Positions 7,301 to 10,660 of a DNA stretch of 10,660 bases are shown in pieces. Below the pieces are notes generated by a model, which worked only from the letters and a program-made list of their open reading frames with translations, had not been told where the DNA came from and searched no databases. Each line of letters opens with the position of its first letter. Position 1 is the stretch's first letter. The position numbers and the translations under genes were made by a program. The DNA lies in assembly GCA_020061125.1 (NCBI GenBank), contig JAGUYV010000297.1, positions 1-10,660 of the forward strand, read 5' to 3'. The stretch comes from a bacterium (GTDB lineage: Bacteria > UBP15 > UBA6099 > DSWB01).

Positions 7301-10241
7301 CGACGCAGACCTGCAAATGCTGCTGAATGGGGAGCCGGTCAGCGTGAGCCGCGTCGGCCGCCGCATATTCAACAAGGATATCAATGTCGCGGTGTACGAG
7401 TTCGTGGGGCTGGCCCTGCTGCCCGGCGAGCACAACTCCATTGAAGCCCAAACCCTCGACGCCAGCGGCGCAGTGACCGCTTCAAAAGCAGTCGTTGTGA
7501 CCGCGTCGGGAGCGCCGGACCGCATCCTGATTCAGGCGGACTCCGTTCCCGCGGACGGAACCGGCGCAGCTACGGCGCGCGTGTCCGTTCTAGACCGGAA
7601 CGGCAACCCCATCGGATACGCGGGCATTGTCACGGTGACCGTTTCCGCCGGGGAGATTCTGGACCTCGACATGAACGGAGGGGAGCCGGGCGTTCAGTTG
7701 CTATACAGGGATGAAACCGTATTCAGAATCAAAGCGCCCACGCAGCCCGGCCCGGTCCGCGTATCCGTGAGCTTCGAAGATCTCACCGCAGGACAGGATG
7801 TCTATTTCACCAGGGATATGAGCGACGCCATCGGGTTCGCGTTCGGTGAGATCAAAATCGGCCGGGGCCGCGCACGGGGCAGTACGGAATACCTCAAATC
7901 CCGTGACAACGAGTGGTTCGACAATGGATCGTATTCCGGCGGCCGCGCTGCCTGGTTTGTTAAACGGGATCTGGGAAAGGGCGTGTTTCTCACTTCTTCG
8001 TTCGACTCCGCTAAGCGCAAACGCTATGACCTCATGCGGGACGCCGAATACCGGGATGATTCGGAATCCCTGTATCCCATCTACGGCGACGACAGCGAGA
8101 CCGCTTTCGAGTCCCAGTCCCAGAGCAAGGCCTATGTACGGCTGGACAGAGGCCGGTCGCGTTTGCTTTACGGAGATTACCAGACCGCCTTCACGGACAC
8201 CAGACTGGGCGCTTACACGCGCACCTTCAACGGCGCGAACCTGGAGATAAACAGCGCGGATTATCAGCTCAAGGCGTTTTCCGCATTCACGGACCGTTCA
8301 CAGGTTGTGGACGAAATGCGCGGCCGGGGCGTGTCGGGTTATTACAACTTGAGCAAAACCCCTGTCGTGGACGGAAGCGAATCCATCGTCATCCAGACGC
8401 GCGACAGAAACCTGATCACAAGGGTTGTTGATTCGCAACCCATGGTGCGATGGATTGATTACACAGTGGATTATGAGCGCGGCGCGATCCTGTTCAAAGC
8501 GCCGGTGCCGTCCCACGATGCGGAGCTGAATCCCGTTTTCATCGTCGTGTCCTATGAGACCGAAGGTGGCGCGCGCAAATACTTCATATACGGCGCGCGC
8601 ATGAAGTACTGTTTCAACAAGTATCTTACGCTCGGCGCGACGCAGGTCACGGACGAGCAGGATGCGGGCGCACAGCATTTGAAGGCGTTTGATGCGGCCA
8701 TCACGCTCCGGCCAAGAACAGTATTCCGTTACGAGCAGGTCAAGACGCAGCGCTTGTTCAATGTCAGCGGCGTGAACTCCCTGCAGAGCGGAGACGGCTG
8801 GCTGTGGGAACTGGAGAGCCGCGAACGGGACGATTTGACATGGAAGGTTTATCAGAGATCAACCAATGACTGGTTCGGCAACCCGTCGGCATCGGAAATG
8901 CAGCGCGGCATGCAGCGGCAGGGCTACGAACTGGAGTTCCGCAAATCCGCGCGCCTGTCATACTCAAGCAGCTATTTTGTGAGCAAAGACACCGTCAACG
9001 AAATGGACCACCGCAGCCATTCCGTGGGCATGAAATCCATGACCGAATCTTCGGAGCTTGACATCGAACTGCTCCGCGAAAGCTCCAGCGACGCTTACAT
9101 TTCGTCCGCTAGCGCAAACACAAGGAATCCGTACGACGACGCCGAGGTCACGCCCGGCAAGACCGTCGCACTGCGCACGGCTCTGCGCAAGCGCCTGCGC
9201 CCAAGGCTTGATCTCACCGCATCTCACAGGCGGGATATTCAATACAACAGGCACAACATCACCACGGCGGGACTGGAGTTCCGGCTGAACCAAAGCGGCA
9301 AGCTGTATGTGCGAGAGGAGTTGTGGGCGTTCGAGGACCGCAGCGGTCGCCGCACGGTGTTCGGCGCGGACGCACAGGTGAACCGGAACACCAGCGCTTT
9401 CAATGAATACCGGATCGAGAACGGCGCGGGCGGTCAGCGCATCCAGCGCGCCATCGGCCTGCGGAACGCCTTCACCTGGGGCCGGGACCTCACGGGGAAT
9501 GTGTCTGTGGAGAATCTGTCCACAATCAGCGGCGCGGAGCGGGACAGCGAACCCGATGCGTTTGCGCTGGCCGCAGCCGCGGAATATCTACCAAAAGATC
9601 GCATTAAGATCTCAAGCCGCCTGGAATACAGGGACGCCACCGCCGAAACCTCGCGCCTCGCGGAACTGGGCGTGGCGTGGAAAGCGCATCCCGATTACTC
9701 GGCCATGGCGCGGCAGCGGTACTATGAAACAACATTCAGCAACGGTGCGCAGAGAACGGCTGCAAGCACGCTCCTGGGCCTGGCATGGCGCCCGGCGCAC
9801 ACGAGCAGATACAACGGCCTCATGCGCCTGGAGTTCAAGGCCGACCGCAGTTCCCCGTCCGTGCAGAACGCAACACCGCGCGCGCGCATCTTCGCCATCG
9901 AAGGTTCATACCATCCCGTGACCCGGTTCACCCTCACGGGCAAGTACGCATTCAAAACCGCGCGCAGCGGAAACTGGGATTCCCGCACAACCATGGTCGC
10001 CGCGCGCGTGCTCTATGACATCGGCAGCCGGTGGGACATCAGCGGAGAATACCGCGCGCTCACAAGCCGCACCATCAGCGCGGAGTCTCGCGGCGGCGCT
10101 CTTGAGCTTGGATACCAGGCAATCCGAAATCTCTGGCTTTCCGCAGGGTACAGCTACGACGCATTCGACACCGACCTCACCGGCGACAGCTACTGGGGCA
10201 AAGGCCCTTACATGAAGATGAGATTCAAGATCATGAACTGA
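4377..10241 (+). CDS. Giant modular outer-membrane beta-barrel protein with DUF11/Ig-like passenger
   Basis: Protein of 1954 aa, by far the largest product. In order: signal peptide 1-32 (ALAVAFALLFWQTSAWG); N-motif 33-69; DUF11 repeats at about 71-195, 199-317 and 320-435; ETGVSTGVFRG domain 437-553; carboxypeptidase-regulatory-like domain 555-668 (TGAPVPGAVVTL); fourth DUF11 675-805; SdrD-B-like domain 808-912 (FHDANGNGLQDKGEPGI); Pro/Glu linker 913-946; Ig-like 947-1043; Big_1/invasin-like 1047-1146; then about 800 residues of alternating amphipathic strands to the end, closing with YMKMRFKI as outer-membrane barrels do. Two cysteines (461, 509) lie in the ETG domain and one (1412) in the barrel. 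ATG 4377 has AGGA 5 nt upstream; it lies 18 bp after gene 3. Likely the outer-membrane anchor of the system, possibly also its export pore (inference). No catalytic motif is seen. Confidence 0.94.
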   Translation: MRKAAMPTPRHALHAALAVAFALLFWQTSAWGLSATAGTSILNRASLSYRDGGGNPVPGESATAETVVSGGPVLMLTITESSDPVAMGAALVYTLAYANTGNADSTNTALALALSSFVTYQSSSVGGTHAAGAGGGTVSWTLGTLAPGASGTVTVTVLVKSAGDPSGIANGSVIVASGTLTSNETNAAANASTTVGSAPNLGIAMTGTPGVVQPGGTILYTISYSNTGNQTANNVSIRTQLPPGTALAAGTISGSGAEQNRAVSWVLGALAPGASGSVSFQVTVSPIAESGSSLTNDAVIISNELGVILSNQVTTFVRAAALAVTKTGLDTRPGENITYTINAQNQGMLNLTNVIIRDPLPAATTFVSADQGGVLQGGEVVWTVGSLGVGEEFTATLVLTVSPTAAPGAALSNTASVSSTESPAQSATNLTTVAARTQGRIEFYTSAWQRARSYHSGDTVCVQVTDYDQNRDETSVETVRAKLQNAANSDTENLTLTETGVSTGVFRGCVQSVSTAGTNDDSAISVSTNSFMRVYYTDALDPIPMVSDTVLIDPFGIVFDSQTGAPVPGAVVTLMDAATGLPAALPNNPNTNAIQSNPYPATAADGFFQFEFVPAGSYYLDVSPGGTYTYPSLVPDSSLPQGYIIGTGSKREVFTLTAGMEPLHLDVPVDPPVVELLTVTKSADRTNASIGDIIRYTIRVTNRGALPVNLPVVTDVLPHGIQYLPGSSALNGAVIADPTGAPGKTIAWSMTGAILPGASIEIMFYAVAGADSSRGDGKNTAYARGQAGTKTVTSNNAYHTLRITEGVFTSDGTILGRVFHDANGNGLQDKGEPGIAGIELYMENGTRVTTDSRGLYSINSVTRGTHLLVVDDKSLPAGLSPAQGSHRDMGAPGSRFVDMAASGLAHADFPLQGRIEENTPDPRGGLEAAPISPQPEDIPLEERIMNMTPALEILEPEDRAVVSSTRTRIMIKAPYDADLQMLLNGEPVSVSRVGRRIFNKDINVAVYEFVGLALLPGEHNSIEAQTLDASGAVTASKAVVVTASGAPDRILIQADSVPADGTGAATARVSVLDRNGNPIGYAGIVTVTVSAGEILDLDMNGGEPGVQLLYRDETVFRIKAPTQPGPVRVSVSFEDLTAGQDVYFTRDMSDAIGFAFGEIKIGRGRARGSTEYLKSRDNEWFDNGSYSGGRAAWFVKRDLGKGVFLTSSFDSAKRKRYDLMRDAEYRDDSESLYPIYGDDSETAFESQSQSKAYVRLDRGRSRLLYGDYQTAFTDTRLGAYTRTFNGANLEINSADYQLKAFSAFTDRSQVVDEMRGRGVSGYYNLSKTPVVDGSESIVIQTRDRNLITRVVDSQPMVRWIDYTVDYERGAILFKAPVPSHDAELNPVFIVVSYETEGGARKYFIYGARMKYCFNKYLTLGATQVTDEQDAGAQHLKAFDAAITLRPRTVFRYEQVKTQRLFNVSGVNSLQSGDGWLWELESRERDDLTWKVYQRSTNDWFGNPSASEMQRGMQRQGYELEFRKSARLSYSSSYFVSKDTVNEMDHRSHSVGMKSMTESSELDIELLRESSSDAYISSASANTRNPYDDAEVTPGKTVALRTALRKRLRPRLDLTASHRRDIQYNRHNITTAGLEFRLNQSGKLYVREELWAFEDRSGRRTVFGADAQVNRNTSAFNEYRIENGAGGQRIQRAIGLRNAFTWGRDLTGNVSVENLSTISGAERDSEPDAFALAAAAEYLPKDRIKISSRLEYRDATAETSRLAELGVAWKAHPDYSAMARQRYYETTFSNGAQRTAASTLLGLAWRPAHTSRYNGLMRLEFKADRSSPSVQNATPRARIFAIEGSYHPVTRFTLTGKYAFKTARSGNWDSRTTMVAARVLYDIGSRWDISGEYRALTSRTISAESRGGALELGYQAIRNLWLSAGYSYDAFDTDLTGDSYWGKGPYMKMRFKIMN
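4530..4538 (+). repeat. Homopolymeric G9 tract inside gene 4 coding sequence
   Basis: Nine consecutive G encode Gly52-Gly54 in the N-terminal motif of gene 4. It is the longest single-base run noticed in the window and lies in a loop where the equivalent part of gene 3 has DPNGND. Loss of one G would bring in TGA at 4597-4599; gain of one would also end in a premature stop several hundred bases on. Confidence 0.9.
5685..6035 (+). other. ETGxxTGVF beta-sandwich domain with cysteine pair, copy in gene 4
   Basis: Residues 437-553, homologous to residues 244-363 of gene 1. Cys461 (codon 5757-5759) and Cys509 (codon 5901-5903) replace Phe269 and Ser316 of the gene 1 copy. They are the only cysteines in the pre-barrel part of the mature protein, so an intradomain disulfide is likely. 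Confidence 0.7.
7815..10238 (+). other. Predicted giant outer-membrane beta-barrel domain of gene 4
   Basis: Residues 1147-1954 form a run of 9-14-residue alternating polar/apolar strands joined by short turns and longer charged loops; reading by eye gives about 36-38 candidates. Motifs in order: LYPIYGDDS (1232-1240), YVRLDRGRSRLLYGDYQT (1253-1270), GSESIVIQTRDR (1333-1344), DYTVDYERGAILFKAPVP (1361-1378), NPVFIVVSYE (1385-1394). The last stretch, on a non-barrel-like insert, recalls modules in very large barrels such as SprA of the type 9 secretion system. The strand count is an estimate and the SprA likeness is from memory of motif style. Confidence 0.65.
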
Positions 10242-10352
10242 TGCAGTACGATTTGTCACTCCCCGGATTTCCCCCTGTACAGCGTCTCCATATGCCCGTC
10301 TCAATACGCACACCAGCCAGTATGCTCGTTCGTGATTCCGCTCCATGACAAC

Positions 10353-10366
10353 TCGCCCTAGGGCGA
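10353..10366. terminator. Perfect palindrome, possible operon terminator
   Basis: TCGCCCTAGGGCGA is a perfect 14-bp palindrome 111 nt after gene 4's stop; as RNA it could form a 5-bp stem TCGCC/GGCGA with a CTAG loop. The T-rich run (10375-10382) starts 8 nt later instead of directly after the stem, so it is not a standard intrinsic terminator. A protein-binding site is equally possible. Confidence 0.3.
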
Positions 10367-10386
10367 AATAATCGTTCTTTTTCTCC

Positions 10387-10404
10387 GAGGGTGGCTACCC
10401 CCTC
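10387..10404 (+). other. GC-rich stem-loop in the leader of the downstream gene
   Basis: GAGGG (10387-10391) pairs with CCCTC (10400-10404) over an 8-nt loop and extends by CC/GG with one bulged T. A GGGGCCCC palindrome and TTTT follow (10406-10418). It could be a weak terminator or leader structure; I recognise no riboswitch class in 10380-10500. Confidence 0.25.
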
Positions 10405-10482
10405 TGGGGCCCCCTTTTCGAGATCGGCGTTCGGTGCCCACCGGGTCGTTTATCCACGGTTTGGCATCAACGAGTTCATCGG

Positions 10483-10491
10483 AAAGGAGGT
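10483..10491 (+). promoter_or_regulatory. Strong ribosome-binding site for the downstream gene
   Basis: AAAGGAGGT is a near-perfect Shine-Dalgarno sequence 10 nt before the ATG at 10502. It is much stronger than the sites in front of genes 1-4 and fixes the start, even though the frame is open upstream to a TGA at 10346-10348. Confidence 0.8.
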
Positions 10492-10501
10492 CTGTTTCAC
10501 C

Positions 10502-10660
10502 ATGCCCGAAAACAGGATGATGTGCTGCCGCGAGGAGGTGTTCGCCAGCGTGCTGGCGCTGCGGCGGGCCGGGTACGATGCACGGCGCGCGGGCGACGGG
10601 TTCGTCGTGACCCACCCCGAGCGCGGCGCGTTCGCGTTCAGCGGATCGAGGCTGCTGCCC
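10502..10660 (+). CDS. Hypothetical protein, N-terminal part (runs off right edge)
   Basis: 53 codons open to the window edge, beginning MPENRMMCCREEVFASVLAL and continuing RRAGYDARRAGDGFVVTHPE. The strong AAAGGAGGT site and almost exclusively G/C third positions support a real gene. There is no signal peptide: the start is charged, has two adjacent cysteines (residues 8-9) and an amphipathic helix-like stretch (EEVFASVLALRRAGYDA), so the product is probably cytoplasmic. No family recognised. It lies 260 bp after gene 4 behind its own leader and has higher third-position GC than the cluster, so it is probably a separate transcription unit unrelated to surface assembly. Confidence 0.75.
   Translation, partial: MPENRMMCCREEVFASVLALRRAGYDARRAGDGFVVTHPERGAFAFSGSRLLP

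Noticed and set aside
10253-10281. TTGTCA at 10253-10258 as -35 of a promoter for the downstream gene
   Set aside because: At 17 bp spacing the -10 position holds TGTACA, only three of six matches, and it overlaps a CTGTACAG palindrome; not strong enough to list.
1-10660. CRISPR array, tRNA/rRNA, insertion sequence, integrase or phage genes
   Set aside because: No regularly spaced identical repeats, no tRNA-like cloverleaf or rRNA stretch noticed, and no transposase or integrase reading frame; the repetitiveness seen comes from protein domain repeats.

Overview
The window carries one tight, plus-strand, four-gene cluster of secreted, modular surface proteins (218-10241), flanked by the start of an unrelated gene at the right edge and a possible divergent gene at the left edge. 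High GC content, GC-rich third codon positions, four Sec-type signal peptides and a very large C-terminal outer-membrane-type beta-barrel point to a GC-rich Gram-negative bacterium. Desulfobacterota, Elusimicrobiota, Omnitrophota or related lineages would fit the architecture, but the sequence alone does not settle the phylum.

Layout. 1-217 is an intergenic leader with a weak candidate promoter, a perfect 6-bp-arm inverted repeat (141-154) and possibly the start of a divergent minus-strand gene (1-124). Gene 1 (218-2047, 609 aa) has a signal peptide, an N-terminal domain with a faint CBM9/DOMON-like look, a beta-sandwich domain with an ETGxxTGVF motif, and two DUF11 repeats. Gene 2 (2060-2566, 168 aa) is a signal peptide plus a single DUF11 domain. 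Gene 3 (2592-4358, 588 aa) has a signal peptide, a short N-terminal motif, and a duplicated A-B-A'-B' arrangement in which each A module carries calcium-loop-like Asp/Asn motifs and each B is a DUF11 domain. Gene 4 (4377-10241, 1954 aa) holds four DUF11 repeats, another ETGxxTGVF domain, a carboxypeptidase-regulatory-like domain, an SdrD-B-like domain, two Ig-like domains, and an ~800-residue C-terminal barrel region with roughly 36-38 candidate beta-strands. The intergenic gaps are 12, 25 and 18 bp, so the four genes almost certainly form one transcription unit.

How they may work together (inference). Genes 1-3 encode secreted proteins with no visible membrane anchor, lipobox, sortase signal or PEP-CTERM tail. 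Gene 4 has the same domain types plus its own barrel. A reasonable model is a cell-surface assembly in which gene 4 is the outer-membrane anchor, and perhaps the conduit, while genes 1-3 are partner or structural subunits that bind through homologous DUF11 and ETG domains. The most notable points are the giant barrel with a SprA-reminiscent inset, a nine-G run in the 5' coding part of gene 4 (possible phase variation), a two-cysteine substitution specific to gene 4's ETG domain, and the modular duplication in gene 3. A new gene with a strong ribosome-binding site begins at 10502 and runs off the window.
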